In this document: in pieces, positions 7,495 to 17,174 of the stretch
How positions within the stretch are numbered: position 1 is the stretch's first letter
Layout of the letters: each line of letters opens with the position of its first letter
From: Arcobacter iocasae
Lineage (GTDB): Bacteria; Campylobacterota; Campylobacteria; Campylobacterales; Arcobacteraceae
Length of the DNA: 64,000 nucleotides
Direction: 5' to 3'
Assembly (NCBI RefSeq): GCF_042214795.1
Contig: NZ_CP090177.1
Location: forward strand, 1,116,001-1,180,000
Translations under genes and position numbers: made by a program
Notes under the pieces: model-generated
What the model saw: only the letters and a program-made list of their open reading frames with translations
Told to the model about the DNA's origin: nothing
The model's database searches: none

Positions 7495-9879
7495 TTATTT
7501 CTCTTTTTTAGCAGTTGTTTTCTTTACTGTTGTCTTTTTTGCAGGGGCTTTCTTCGCTGGAGCTTTTTTTGCTGTTGTTTTCTTTGCAGCAGCTATTTTT
7601 TTAGCTGGTGCTCTTTTTGAAGTTTTTGAGTCATTTTCAATAATACTTAAACAATCTTCCAACTCTAAAGTTGCAGCATCTTTACCTTTTGGTATTTTAT
7701 AGTTTTTTCTACCTTGTTTGATATAAGGTCCATATCTTCCATCAAGAACTTGAATTTTTTCTTTTTCAAAGTTTTTAATAGTAGCCTTTGCTTTTTCTTC
7801 ATCAATTTGTTTTATTATTTCTAAAGCTCTTGGTAGTTCAACTTTATAGGGATCATCTTCTTTTAGTGAATAATATTTTGTTTTTACTTGCAAATATGGA
7901 CCAAATCTTCCAATATTTGCTTTAATATCTTCACCATCAGCAGTTTGTCCTACAACCCTTGGAAGAGTAAATAAAAACATCGCTTCATCCATAGTAATCG
8001 TATCCATATTTAGATGAGCTGGAATCGCTACAAAAAGAGGTTTTTCCTCATCATCTTTTGTTCCAATTTGAACAAATGGCCCAAATCTTCCTACTCTTGC
8101 ACTTACAGGTTTTCCAGATTTTGGATCAGTTCCTATTTCTCTTATTTGTAAATAGTCTTCTTTATTTACGCTCTCTTCTTTTTCATCGATAGTTTTTTTG
8201 AAATCCCCATAAAAGTCTTTCATTACTTGTTGCCAAGCAATTTTACCATCTGCAATATCATCAAACTCTTCTTCAACTTTTGCCGTAAACCCTAAATCTA
8301 AAATATTAGGAAAATGATCTGTTAAAAATGAATTTACAATTTCACCCGTTGGTGTAGGTATAAGTTTTTTATCTTCTGATTTAGTTATATACTCTCTTGC
8401 TTGAATAGTAGAAATTGTAGGAGCATAAGTAGATGGTCTTCCTATTCCTTCACTTTCTAATTTTTTTACAAGAGAAGCTTCTGTATATCTTGCTGGTGGT
8501 TTTGTAAAGTTTTGTTCTAAATCTAATTTTTCTAAATCTAATTTTGTTCCAACTTTAATTGACGGTAATATTTTTTCACTACTATCAAGTGCAGATTCAG
8601 GATTATCACTTCCTTCTGTATAAACTTTCATAAATCCAGGGAAAATAATTCTTTGTCCCTTAACTTGAAATTCATACTCTTTATCTTTTCCAGCACTTAT
8701 TTTATATGTAGTATTTGCTATTTTTGCAGTTTGCATTTGAGTAGCAAGTGTTCTTTTCCAAATAAGACTATAAAGTCTAAATTGTGCATTATCCACATAA
8801 GCTTTTATCATACTTGGTTTTAAACTTAAATCAACAGGTCTAATAGCTTCGTGAGCCTCTTGTGCCCCTTTAGCTTTTGATTTGTACACTCTTGGGCTTT
8901 TTAGGCTATATTCAGCTCCATAGGCTTTCTCAATCACTTCTTTAGCAGCACTTGTAGCAACTGTTGAAAGATTTAAGGAGTCTGTTCTCATGTATGTAAT
9001 CAAACCACCAGTATGATTTGGAATGTTTTGAATATTTCCTTCATATAGCTGTTGAGCTATTACCATAGTTTGTTTTACAGAATATCCAAGCTTTCTACTA
9101 GCTTCTTGTTGTAATGTTGAAGTTGTAAAAGGCGCTGCTGGATTTCTTTTACTTTCACTTTCATCTATATCAAAAAGTTCAAAATCACCTTGATTTATTG
9201 AAGCTTCTATCTCTTTTGCTTCTTGCTCATTTTTGACTTTTTTAACTTTTCCATTGATTTTTGCTAATTCAGTATTTAATTCAGGGTTTATAAAATCAGC
9301 TTTTATTTTCCAAAACTCTTCTGGAATAAAGGCTCTGATTTCATTTTCTCTATCAACTATTATTCTAACAGCAACACTTTGAACTCTTCCAGCACTTAGT
9401 CCATATCTTACTTTTTTCCATAATAGTGGCGAAAGTTCATATCCAACAGCTCTATCTAAGATTCTTCTTGCTTGTTGGGCATCAACCAAGTTTTGATTTA
9501 CTTCCCTTGGATTTTCTAGGGCTTTTAAAATTGCACCCTTTGTAATCTCATGAAATACGATTCTTTTTAGTGGATTTTTTTCAACTTTAAGTGCAGGGAT
9601 AAGATGCCAAGCAATAGCTTCTCCCTCCCTATCCTCATCGGCTGCGAGGTAGATAGTTGTATCTTTTGTTATCTCTTTTTTCAAATCAGCAATTACTTTT
9701 CTTTTATCCGTGGAAATCAGATATTGGGGTTTGAAGTTATCAGCTGGGTCAAACCCTAATTTTGACTTTGGTAAGTCTCTTACATGGCCCATAGATGCCA
9801 TAACTTTATAATCTGATCCTAAGAATTTTGAAATTGTTTTTGCTTTTGCTGGTGATTCGACGATAACTAAATTTTTCAC
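7495..9879 (-). CDS. topA: DNA topoisomerase I
   Basis: Type IA topoisomerase that relaxes negative supercoils. The TOPRIM acidic motif DEDREGEAIAWH is at 81-92, and the active-site tyrosine is Tyr296 in GGLITYMRTDSL. The 794-residue protein ends in three GRFGPY/GRYGPY-type repeats (about 590-745) and a Lys/Ala/Thr tail made of KKAPAKK-like units. No Cys4 zinc ribbons are present, since only one Cys occurs in the C-terminal third, so DNA contacts are probably made by the GRFGPY repeats and the basic tail. The start is GTG at 9879 with AAGGG about 11 bases upstream. Confidence 0.96.
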   Translation of the reverse strand: MKNLVIVESPAKAKTISKFLGSDYKVMASMGHVRDLPKSKLGFDPADNFKPQYLISTDKRKVIADLKKEITKDTTIYLAADEDREGEAIAWHLIPALKVEKNPLKRIVFHEITKGAILKALENPREVNQNLVDAQQARRILDRAVGYELSPLLWKKVRYGLSAGRVQSVAVRIIVDRENEIRAFIPEEFWKIKADFINPELNTELAKINGKVKKVKNEQEAKEIEASINQGDFELFDIDESESKRNPAAPFTTSTLQQEASRKLGYSVKQTMVIAQQLYEGNIQNIPNHTGGLITYMRTDSLNLSTVATSAAKEVIEKAYGAEYSLKSPRVYKSKAKGAQEAHEAIRPVDLSLKPSMIKAYVDNAQFRLYSLIWKRTLATQMQTAKIANTTYKISAGKDKEYEFQVKGQRIIFPGFMKVYTEGSDNPESALDSSEKILPSIKVGTKLDLEKLDLEQNFTKPPARYTEASLVKKLESEGIGRPSTYAPTISTIQAREYITKSEDKKLIPTPTGEIVNSFLTDHFPNILDLGFTAKVEEEFDDIADGKIAWQQVMKDFYGDFKKTIDEKEESVNKEDYLQIREIGTDPKSGKPVSARVGRFGPFVQIGTKDDEEKPLFVAIPAHLNMDTITMDEAMFLFTLPRVVGQTADGEDIKANIGRFGPYLQVKTKYYSLKEDDPYKVELPRALEIIKQIDEEKAKATIKNFEKEKIQVLDGRYGPYIKQGRKNYKIPKGKDAATLELEDCLSIIENDSKTSKRAPAKKIAAAKKTTAKKAPAKKAPAKKTTVKKTTAKKEK

Positions 9880-9968
9880 TATAAAAATAACCCTTCTGAT
9901 TTTTTTTGAGCAAGAATTCTAACATAATTAGATTAAAAGCACTTAAGCTTTAAAATTAACATCTTTAT

Positions 9969-10748
9969 CTAAAAAATTATTACCTCTGTTTGTAAATCAA
10001 TATTAAACTCTGATTTTACTCTCTGTTTTGCAATATTTATCAAATAAATTGCATCTTCAAAAGTTCCACCACCATTATTTACTAAAAAATTAGCATGTAC
10101 TTTCGAAAAAGACATTCCATTTTTACTAAAACCTTTTAAGCCAACTTGCTCTATCAATCTTCCCGCACTATCTCCTATTGGGTTTTTAAAACAGCTTCCC
10201 GCACTAGGAGTTTGTGGTTGATTGTTTCGCATTTTTGTAAAAAGTTCATTCATCTCTTTACTATATCCACTTGATATATTAAATACAAGTTCATAAACTA
10301 TAGTATCTATATTTGTATTTCGGTATCCGTATTGTACATCTTCTTTTTTAATATAGCCATCTTTTGTTTTAATTGAGTCAATATAATTGAAGATTTCCCA
10401 CTCTTTTAATCCTGCATTCATCTTAATCAAGCCACCAAGATTTCCAGGGAGTTTTCCAAGAAATTCAAAATTTGCTAAATTATTTCTTTTTGCATAAGAT
10501 AAAAGTTTGCCAGATTTTGTAGCACAACCAACATAAAGTTTATCTTCTTTTTGTTCTATATAATCAAACTCTTCACCTAAAACTGCAAATTTTGGAGGAT
10601 GATTTGAGATTAAAAGATTATTTGCACGACCAATAATTTGATATTTGCTATAATCCCCTATCTCATTTATAACCAACACCTCTAATGTTGGTCCTATATG
10701 AATTGATGAATACTTTGAAAAGTCGATACTCTTTGTGTAATTATTCAT
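9969..10748 (-). CDS. murB: UDP-N-acetylenolpyruvoylglucosamine reductase
   Basis: FAD- and NADPH-dependent reductase making UDP-N-acetylmuramate for peptidoglycan. Recognisable are the FAD-binding stretch (GRANNLLIS, FEFLGKLPGNLGGLIKMNAG in part), GYRNT, the catalytic Ser region GSCFKNP and the final Glu (LQTEVIIF). At 259 residues it is short, as in other Campylobacterota. It lies two bases after mqnD, so the two genes are translationally linked. An 89-base gap then separates it from topA. Confidence 0.92.
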   Translation of the reverse strand: MNNYTKSIDFSKYSSIHIGPTLEVLVINEIGDYSKYQIIGRANNLLISNHPPKFAVLGEEFDYIEQKEDKLYVGCATKSGKLLSYAKRNNLANFEFLGKLPGNLGGLIKMNAGLKEWEIFNYIDSIKTKDGYIKKEDVQYGYRNTNIDTIVYELVFNISSGYSKEMNELFTKMRNNQPQTPSAGSCFKNPIGDSAGRLIEQVGLKGFSKNGMSFSKVHANFLVNNGGGTFEDAIYLINIAKQRVKSEFNIDLQTEVIIF

Positions 10749-10750
10749 TA

Positions 10751-11614
10751 TTACTTATTACGAAGTTCTTCGTATTCACTTGGGATTAAAAACTCTCTTG
10801 ATTTTACAAGGTTTTCATAAAATCCATTTTTATACCCTAGTTCATATAATTTATCTAAGGCATCATATTGAAGCTCACTTAATTCAATCGAATCATCATT
10901 TGCATAAAGGTCTAAATACTTATCAAGTGTTGAAGCATCAACTCTTATAAGTCCTCGCTCTAATAACATATCAGATAATATTTTTTTGTTTTTATTTGCA
11001 ACATGAACTGCTTTTATCAAAGTATTTTCATAATCAATTGCATAATTTAAGGGAATTGATCTTCGTAAACACATTCCACCAAGTGGAAGGGGTAAATCTT
11101 TTCCAGCAAGTTCTTGCCAGATATCCCAAATCTCACGTTCTACTTCTAAGCTATCATCATAATTTAAAATTGACTCATGAATTAAAACACCTGCATCAAC
11201 AGTTCCATCAATTACAGCTTGCTCTATATCTAAAAAGTTCATATAAGTAATTCTTGCATCTGGATAAGCGATTCTAAACAGAAGTCCATTAGTTGTATAT
11301 TCTCCACTTAGAGCTACTTTGAAGTTTTTCTTTAATTTTGTCTCTTTTTTTCTTACTAATTTTGGTCCATAACCATTACCAAATGAAACTGCTGTTTTTA
11401 AAAGTGCATAATCATCTTTTATAAAAGGGTACAGAGCAAAAGAGATTGCACAAATATCATATTCACCATTTATAGTAGCTTGATTTAAACTCTCAATATC
11501 ATCAGCAATATTTTCAAATACTGTATCTTTTGGAGTAACCCACCCAAATTTTATAGCATAATACATAAAAATATCATCGGCATCCGGTGAATGTGCAACA
11601 CTAATTTTTCTCAA
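10751..11614 (-). CDS. mqnD: MqnD-type 1,4-dihydroxy-6-naphthoate synthase (futalosine menaquinone pathway)
   Basis: Converts cyclic dehypoxanthinyl futalosine to dihydroxynaphthoate on the route to menaquinone. The N-terminal VAHSPDADDIFMYYA matches the MqnD signature SPDxDDxFM; the rest is the two-lobed periplasmic-binding-like fold of the family. The start is TTG at 11614, six bases after AAGGA. It heads the mqnD-murB pair. This supports the Campylobacterota assignment, because that phylum makes menaquinone by the futalosine pathway. MqnA paralogues start differently (ISYLN), so MqnD is preferred. Confidence 0.85.
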   Translation of the reverse strand: MRKISVAHSPDADDIFMYYAIKFGWVTPKDTVFENIADDIESLNQATINGEYDICAISFALYPFIKDDYALLKTAVSFGNGYGPKLVRKKETKLKKNFKVALSGEYTTNGLLFRIAYPDARITYMNFLDIEQAVIDGTVDAGVLIHESILNYDDSLEVEREIWDIWQELAGKDLPLPLGGMCLRRSIPLNYAIDYENTLIKAVHVANKNKKILSDMLLERGLIRVDASTLDKYLDLYANDDSIELSELQYDALDKLYELGYKNGFYENLVKSREFLIPSEYEELRNK

Positions 11615-11727
11615 AGTCTATCCTTCTTTTTTTATGAAAAAGATTGTATCAAGTTATGGTTTTATCTTTGGTTATGTAAAGATATGAATGAGTATTCAAA
11701 AGCTTTGCTTTCTTTTTATTAAAAGAG

Positions 11728-11733
11728 TATAAT
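11728..11733 (+). promoter_or_regulatory. Promoter -10 box for the EF-hand gene
   Basis: A consensus TATAAT lies 26 bases before the ATG, preceded by a T-rich stretch (CTTTGCTTTCTTTTTATT). This is the usual Campylobacterota housekeeping promoter form, which lacks a clear -35 box. Confidence 0.55.
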
Positions 11734-11759
11734 TAATTAATCTATTTAAGGAGATTATT

Positions 11760-12182
11760 ATGAGAATATATAAATTAGTTCTAGGATTTTTAGCAGCTAC
11801 AACATTAGTTTCAACACTAAATGCTACTGATTATACACAAAGAGGACCATCAAGTTTTGAAGAATATGACACCAATAATGATGGTTTTGTATCTGAATCT
11901 GAGTTTTATGATTTAAGAGCAAAAAAAATGGAAGCAAAAGCAAATCAAGGTATGAGAATGAAAAATGCCGCATATGCTCCAACTTTTGAAAGTTTTGATA
12001 CAAATGGGGATAAAAAACTAAGTAAAGCAGAACTTTTAGAAGGTCAAATGAAAAACATGAAACAAAGAATGAATCAAAAAGGAATGGGAAATGGAATGAA
12101 TTCTGGCCAAGGTATGAACAAAGGTCAAGGAATGACTCCAGGTCAAGGTATGGGAAAAGGAATGAATAATTCCAACCAATAA
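11760..12182 (+). CDS. Secreted EF-hand protein with Gly-Gln-Met repeats
   Basis: A 140-residue exported protein with a signal peptide (about 1-22) and two canonical calcium-binding loops: DTNNDGFVSESE (37-48) and DTNGDKKLSKAE (80-91). Both have acidic residues at loop positions 1 and 12. The C-terminal 40 residues are Met-, Gly- and Gln-rich with repeated GQGM units (GQGMNKGQGMTPGQGM), which could bind metal (inference). AAGGAG precedes the ATG. It stands alone: divergent from mqnD, convergent with nuoN, ended by a strong hairpin. Periplasmic calcium or metal binding is the safest description. Confidence 0.8.
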   Translation: MRIYKLVLGFLAATTLVSTLNATDYTQRGPSSFEEYDTNNDGFVSESEFYDLRAKKMEAKANQGMRMKNAAYAPTFESFDTNGDKKLSKAELLEGQMKNMKQRMNQKGMGNGMNSGQGMNKGQGMTPGQGMGKGMNNSNQ

Positions 12183-12189
12183 CTCTCTT

Positions 12190-12215
12190 CACAAGGTCAT
12201 ATTTATGACCTTGTG
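12190..12215. terminator. Hairpin between the EF-hand gene and nuoN
   Basis: A perfect 11-bp stem (CACAAGGTCAT / ATGACCTTGTG) with a four-base loop lies between two convergent genes, 8 bases after one stop and 7 before the other. It could end transcription from both sides. Confidence 0.75.
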
Positions 12216-12221
12216 ATTGAT

Positions 12222-13703
12222 TTAATATCCAGCTATTTGAATATAATAAGAGATAGTTTCAAGTATATTTTGAATAAAGAATATTGAAATAATCATAAAC
12301 ACTGCACAAGAGGCAACAATCACTTTACTAGTAGTTGTAGCATTTACCATAAATTTTATTCCCTCAACACTTGGCTCTTTTAAGAACATATAAACTATTG
12401 GTTTTAGATAATAGTATGCAGCAATAGCAGAGTTTAAAGCCATAATAAGAGCTAATACCATATATCCACCATTAACAGCTGCTCCTAAAAGATACATTTT
12501 CCCCCAAAATAGTGCAAAAGGAGGAATCCCTGCAAGAGAGAGTAAAAACAATCCAAATATAACAGCAGTCATAGGAGATATTTTAATAAGTCCAGCATAT
12601 TTTTCTAAAGCATGGTCTGAACTAAAAGTATGATAATCTTTACTTCTATTTAACCATAACATAGCAAAGGCACCAAGATTTGTAACTGAAAATAAAATCC
12701 AATATAAAAACATAGCCGTTGTTGCTTGCGTTGTACCTATCATAATAGCAGATAAGGCAAAACCTGCATTTGAAATAGAAGAGTATGCAAGCATTCTATT
12801 TATGTCTTTTTGTAATAGTGCTATTACATTTGGAATAGTCATTGTTAATACAACAATAGCTATTAAAATAGCTTCAACAAACATATTTCCAGAAGAGACA
12901 AATATCTCAAAAAATCTTAAAGCTACAACAAAACCTGCTATTTTTGGAACAATTGACATGAACCCTGCAAGTGAAGCAGTTGAACCTTCATAAATATCTG
13001 CAACCCAAACATGAAAAGGCACAAGTGAAAGTTTAAATCCTAAAGCAGATAAAATAAATACAATTCCAAGTAAAACCAGAGGGTAGTTTTCAAAATCACT
13101 TGTAAAAAGTACTTCAGAGATTTTTCCAAACTCAACTGTTCCAGTTAGAGCATAAAAAATCATAGACCCAAAGGCAAAAAAGGCAGCAGCTAGTGCACCC
13201 ATTGTAAAGTATTTTATAGCTGCTTCTATTGCATTTGCTCTATTATGCATAGCAATAATCGTATATAAAGCCATTGATGCAGTTTCAAGTCCTACAAATA
13301 TCAAAATTAGGGAATCAGAACTAACCATAAATTGAAAACCTGCAATCATAAACAAATATAAAGCATAAAATTCTGGATATCTTTGTTCATTGAATCTTTG
13401 TTTTGTAAATGATAATAAAATAAATAAAATCGAAGCAAGCACCATAATAGCTTGAGCAAGAATCGAAATACCATCAATCATCATCAAATCAAACATACCT
13501 CTTACATCACCGCTGTAACTTATAACGGCTACTAAATCTACTATTAAAAATAAAACTGCCAACATGATATATAAAGATTTATCAAGTTTTTTATTTACTA
13601 AATCTATACATAAAATAACTAAAGCTCCTACAATGGCAATTGACATAGGAACTAAAGTTTGAATATTTAAATTTGCAAAATCAATTGAAATAGCTGGTAT
13701 CAT
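12222..13703 (-). CDS. nuoN: NADH-quinone oxidoreductase subunit N
   Basis: Antiporter-like proton-pumping membrane subunit of complex I: 493 residues and about 14 hydrophobic segments. Typical stretches are ETASMALYTIIA, ALGFKLSLVPFHVW with the channel lysine, and KDINRMLAYSSISNAGF. It is the last gene of the nuo operon and overlaps the nuoM stop by one base (TAATG). The terminator hairpin at 12190-12215 follows. Confidence 0.95.
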   Translation of the reverse strand: MIPAISIDFANLNIQTLVPMSIAIVGALVILCIDLVNKKLDKSLYIMLAVLFLIVDLVAVISYSGDVRGMFDLMMIDGISILAQAIMVLASILFILLSFTKQRFNEQRYPEFYALYLFMIAGFQFMVSSDSLILIFVGLETASMALYTIIAMHNRANAIEAAIKYFTMGALAAAFFAFGSMIFYALTGTVEFGKISEVLFTSDFENYPLVLLGIVFILSALGFKLSLVPFHVWVADIYEGSTASLAGFMSIVPKIAGFVVALRFFEIFVSSGNMFVEAILIAIVVLTMTIPNVIALLQKDINRMLAYSSISNAGFALSAIMIGTTQATTAMFLYWILFSVTNLGAFAMLWLNRSKDYHTFSSDHALEKYAGLIKISPMTAVIFGLFLLSLAGIPPFALFWGKMYLLGAAVNGGYMVLALIMALNSAIAAYYYLKPIVYMFLKEPSVEGIKFMVNATTTSKVIVASCAVFMIISIFFIQNILETISYYIQIAGY

Positions 13704-15229
13704 TATTTTGCCTCCCCAATTGTATTTGACGACATAAGTTGTGTTTTAGAAGTTTCTTGTTGTGCTTTTATTTGCATAACTTGAACTAAATGTTTCACAG
13801 AAGTATTAACTGGTTCCAAAATAGGTTTTGGATAAATTCCTAAAATAATAACCAAAGCAACTAAAGGAATCAGCGCCACTAACTCTCGCCCCTTTGCATC
13901 TTCCAAGGTTTCATTTTTTGGATTTGTTATTGGTCCAAAGAAAGTCTTTTTATATAAAACTAGCATATAAACTGCACCTAAAATAATAGTAAGCCCAGCA
14001 AGTATAGTAAAGGGTGGAGATACTTTAAAAAATCCTAATAAAGATAAAAACTCTCCTACAAAACCAATAGTTAAAGGAAGCCCAATTGAAGCCATAAGCA
14101 TAATTGCAAAGATGGTTGCATATTTTGGCATAACCTTTGCCAAGCCTCCAAATTCACTCATCATTTTGGTATGTCTTCTATCATAAATCACACCTACAAG
14201 CATAAACAGAGCTCCTGAAACAATACCATGTGAAATCATCAAGAAAATTGAACCACCAATTCCTTCAACATTTAAAGCAAATGTTCCTAAAATAATAACA
14301 CCCATATGTGATACAGAAGAGTAAGCAATTACTTGTTTTATATCTTCTTGGGCATAAGCTACCATTGCTGTATAAACTATTGCTATAAGAGCTAATATTG
14401 CCATTGGTATCATAAAATATACTGTTGCATCTGGAAATAGTGGAAGTGAAAATCTTATAAATCCATAAGTTCCCATTTTAAGCAATACTGCTGCAAGGAT
14501 TACCGAACCAATTGTTGGAGCTTGTCCGTGTGCATATGGAAGCCAAGTATGAAATGGCACCATTGGAACTTTTATCGCAAAGCCTAAGAAAAAGGCTACA
14601 AATAACCAAAGTTGCATATCAAATGGAAGAATAAGCATATTCCAATCTAAAAGATTAAAACTCCATGAACCTGCTGTCACATAATATACATAAGCTAAAT
14701 AAAGCATACCAAGAAGCATAACTAAAGAACCAGTGAAAGTATAAATAAAGAATTTAATTGAAGCATAAATTCTTAAATTTCCACCCCAAGCTCCGATTAT
14801 ATAAAGCATTGGAATAAGTGATAACTCCCAAAATAAATAAAATACAATTGCATCTAAAGCTAAAAATACACCTACCATAGTCATTTCTAAAAATAACACA
14901 GTAATAATCATGTTTTTTAAAGCTCTTTTTTCAGTTAGTCCTATAATTGATATAAAAGTCATAAAAGTAGTCATAAGAACTAAAAATAGTGAAATACCAT
15001 CTATTCCTACAACATAGTTTATTCCATAAGCATCAATTAATGGTGCTGTTTCTAAAAACTGCATATCAGGCATCGAGCTATCAAAGCCAGACCAAACTAA
15101 TAGTGAAATGAAAAACTCAACGGCTGTTACGATAATTGCATAAGTTCTAATAGAATCACTCTTTACTAAAAACCCTATAAATGCAGCAAATGCCGGAAAA
15201 AATATTAAAATTGATAAAATATGTTCCAT
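13703..15229 (-). CDS. nuoM: NADH-quinone oxidoreductase subunit M
   Basis: Second antiporter-like subunit of complex I, 508 residues. Visible: FWELSLIPMLYIIGAWGG, the channel motif IKVPMVPFHTWLPYAHGQAP (conserved Lys and His), EDIKQVIAYSSVSHMG. The hydrophilic C-terminal tail (KAQQETSKTQLMSS) is short. It follows nuoL by 13 bases and overlaps nuoN by one. Confidence 0.96.
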   Translation of the reverse strand: MEHILSILIFFPAFAAFIGFLVKSDSIRTYAIIVTAVEFFISLLVWSGFDSSMPDMQFLETAPLIDAYGINYVVGIDGISLFLVLMTTFMTFISIIGLTEKRALKNMIITVLFLEMTMVGVFLALDAIVFYLFWELSLIPMLYIIGAWGGNLRIYASIKFFIYTFTGSLVMLLGMLYLAYVYYVTAGSWSFNLLDWNMLILPFDMQLWLFVAFFLGFAIKVPMVPFHTWLPYAHGQAPTIGSVILAAVLLKMGTYGFIRFSLPLFPDATVYFMIPMAILALIAIVYTAMVAYAQEDIKQVIAYSSVSHMGVIILGTFALNVEGIGGSIFLMISHGIVSGALFMLVGVIYDRRHTKMMSEFGGLAKVMPKYATIFAIMLMASIGLPLTIGFVGEFLSLLGFFKVSPPFTILAGLTIILGAVYMLVLYKKTFFGPITNPKNETLEDAKGRELVALIPLVALVIILGIYPKPILEPVNTSVKHLVQVMQIKAQQETSKTQLMSSNTIGEAK

Positions 15230-15242
15230 ACTTTCTAACCCT

Positions 15243-17174
15243 TTACTTTAAAAACCCAAGCGCTACACTTAGAACTAATAATAAAACAAACCCATAAACC
15301 ATCACTTTTAATAGTGTCGATAAATTACTTGATTGAAGAGGTCTAACCCCTTTACCTGATGCATAAACCATTTTTCCAATACCATCAACAATAAAATCAA
15401 TAATTTTAAGATCAATATATTTCCATGCAAATTTACTTATTGCCAAATATGGTCTTGTAATTACATACTCTAAAAAATGAGGTATATAATATTGATTTGC
15501 CAATAGTTTATAAAAAAAGCTATCTTTTACATTTTCACTAAAATAAGTACCTGCTTTTACATATCTAAGTGCTGCAAATAAGACTCCAGCGATTGCCATG
15601 GCACTTGTAACAAGAATAAGTATAAGTACAACTTCTTCATGAACATGAACATTTAATCCTGGTAAAACTTTTATTATCATCTCTTCAAAAGAATCTTTAA
15701 ACCAACCTGTAACAATTGCAAGTATTGCAAGTGGGCTCATAGATGCTATTACAAAGCTATAAGTTTCATGGGGATGATAATTAAGTTTTTTAAATCTCTC
15801 TTCACCAAAAAATACATACATAACAAGTCTAAATGAATAAAATGCTGTTAACCCAGCTGTTACCCAAAGAATAGTCCATAAAATATATTCATGAGCTCCA
15901 AAGGCAACTTCTAAGATTAAATCTTTAGAATAAAATCCTGCAAGTGGCCAAATACCTGAAAGAGCAGCTGAAGCTATTATCATAATAATAGCAGTGCCTT
16001 TCATATGCTTATACAACCCACCCATATTTTTTATATTTATCTCATCATTTAAAGCATGCATAACATTTCCAGCCCCTAAGAAAAGAACTGATTTAAAAAA
16101 GGCATGGGTTGCTAAATGAAATAGTGCCACCCAATAAGCTCCAAGACCAGCTGCTACAAACATATATCCAAGTTGCGACAGAGTTGAGAAGGCAACAATT
16201 TTTTTGATATTAGAAGCTACCATTGCTTGAGTTGCTGCAAATATAGCAACAAAAGCACCAAGACAAGCGATACCATAACCTACTTCAGGAACTGCTGTAA
16301 AAATTACATTTGCTCGTACAAGTAAATAAACCCCAGCTGTTACCATCGTCGCTGCATGAATTAGTGCAGATACTGGTGTTGGACCTTCCATTGCATTTGC
16401 AAGCCATTGATTAAATGGAAATTGTGCTGATTTACCCATCGCACCAATAAAAAGGAAAATTGCAATTGCTATAATAATTCCATGGGACAAGTTTCCAACA
16501 TTTGCAAATACGACATCATATTGAAGAGAGCCTAGATTCCAATAAATCAAAAATATTCCAACTAACATACCTAAATCTGCAACTCTATTCATAATAAAAG
16601 CTTCATTTGCTGCATATGAAGGTGAGATTGAAGAGTAAGGTGAAAGAGTAGAATATGGTGAAGTATATACATCTTTTGATTTTGCTTTATCTTCTTTGTG
16701 GTACCAAAATCCAATCAGTCCCCAAGAACAAAGACCAACACCTTCCCATCCAATAAACAAGCCAGCAAAGTTATCACTCATAACTAATATCATCATAGAA
16801 AAAACAAAAGCTGATAACCAAGCAAAATATCTATTAAATGATTTGTCATGATCCATATAACCAATTGAATGAATATGTACCATAGTTGAAACAATAGTTA
16901 CAACTACCATCATCGTAGCACTAACTGCATCTGCTACAAGACCAAAAGGAATACTAAGATTTCCTATTACTATCCAATCCATAAGTTTTACACTTATTAT
17001 CTCATCTGATGAAATAATATTAAAAAGTAAAATCAATGAAGCAACCATAGAAACAGCTAACATTAAACTTGTGAAAATCCCAGTAAACAAAGTTTTAGGT
17101 TTCATTGAAAATAGTGAGGCAACTATTGAACCAACTAAAGGAGCAAATAACGCAATATATACAAATTTTTCCAT
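15243..17174 (-). CDS. nuoL: NADH-quinone oxidoreductase subunit L
   Basis: Largest antiporter-like subunit of complex I, with the long C-terminal lateral helix; 643 residues. Conserved GWEGVGLCSWGLIGFW, AQFPFNQWLANAMEGPTPVSALIHAATMVTAGVYL (in part) and KKIVAFSTLSQLGYM are present. An unusual Ser/Tyr/Pro-rich insert of about 25 residues (about 161-187, containing SPYSTLSPYSSISPSY) sits in the loop before AFIMNRVADLG. nuoL abuts nuoK with no gap. Confidence 0.96.
   Translation of the reverse strand: MEKFVYIALFAPLVGSIVASLFSMKPKTLFTGIFTSLMLAVSMVASLILLFNIISSDEIISVKLMDWIVIGNLSIPFGLVADAVSATMMVVVTIVSTMVHIHSIGYMDHDKSFNRYFAWLSAFVFSMMILVMSDNFAGLFIGWEGVGLCSWGLIGFWYHKEDKAKSKDVYTSPYSTLSPYSSISPSYAANEAFIMNRVADLGMLVGIFLIYWNLGSLQYDVVFANVGNLSHGIIIAIAIFLFIGAMGKSAQFPFNQWLANAMEGPTPVSALIHAATMVTAGVYLLVRANVIFTAVPEVGYGIACLGAFVAIFAATQAMVASNIKKIVAFSTLSQLGYMFVAAGLGAYWVALFHLATHAFFKSVLFLGAGNVMHALNDEINIKNMGGLYKHMKGTAIIMIIASAALSGIWPLAGFYSKDLILEVAFGAHEYILWTILWVTAGLTAFYSFRLVMYVFFGEERFKKLNYHPHETYSFVIASMSPLAILAIVTGWFKDSFEEMIIKVLPGLNVHVHEEVVLILILVTSAMAIAGVLFAALRYVKAGTYFSENVKDSFFYKLLANQYYIPHFLEYVITRPYLAISKFAWKYIDLKIIDFIVDGIGKMVYASGKGVRPLQSSNLSTLLKVMVYGFVLLLVLSVALGFLK

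Noticed and set aside
7463..7702. Phe/Ala-rich open frame on the plus strand
   Set aside because: It is the reverse reading of the Lys/Ala repeat tail of topA.
11824..12192. 122-codon minus-strand frame opposite the EF-hand gene
   Set aside because: Composition (Phe, Leu, His) is that of an antisense shadow; the plus-strand gene has a signal peptide, calcium loops, promoter and terminator.
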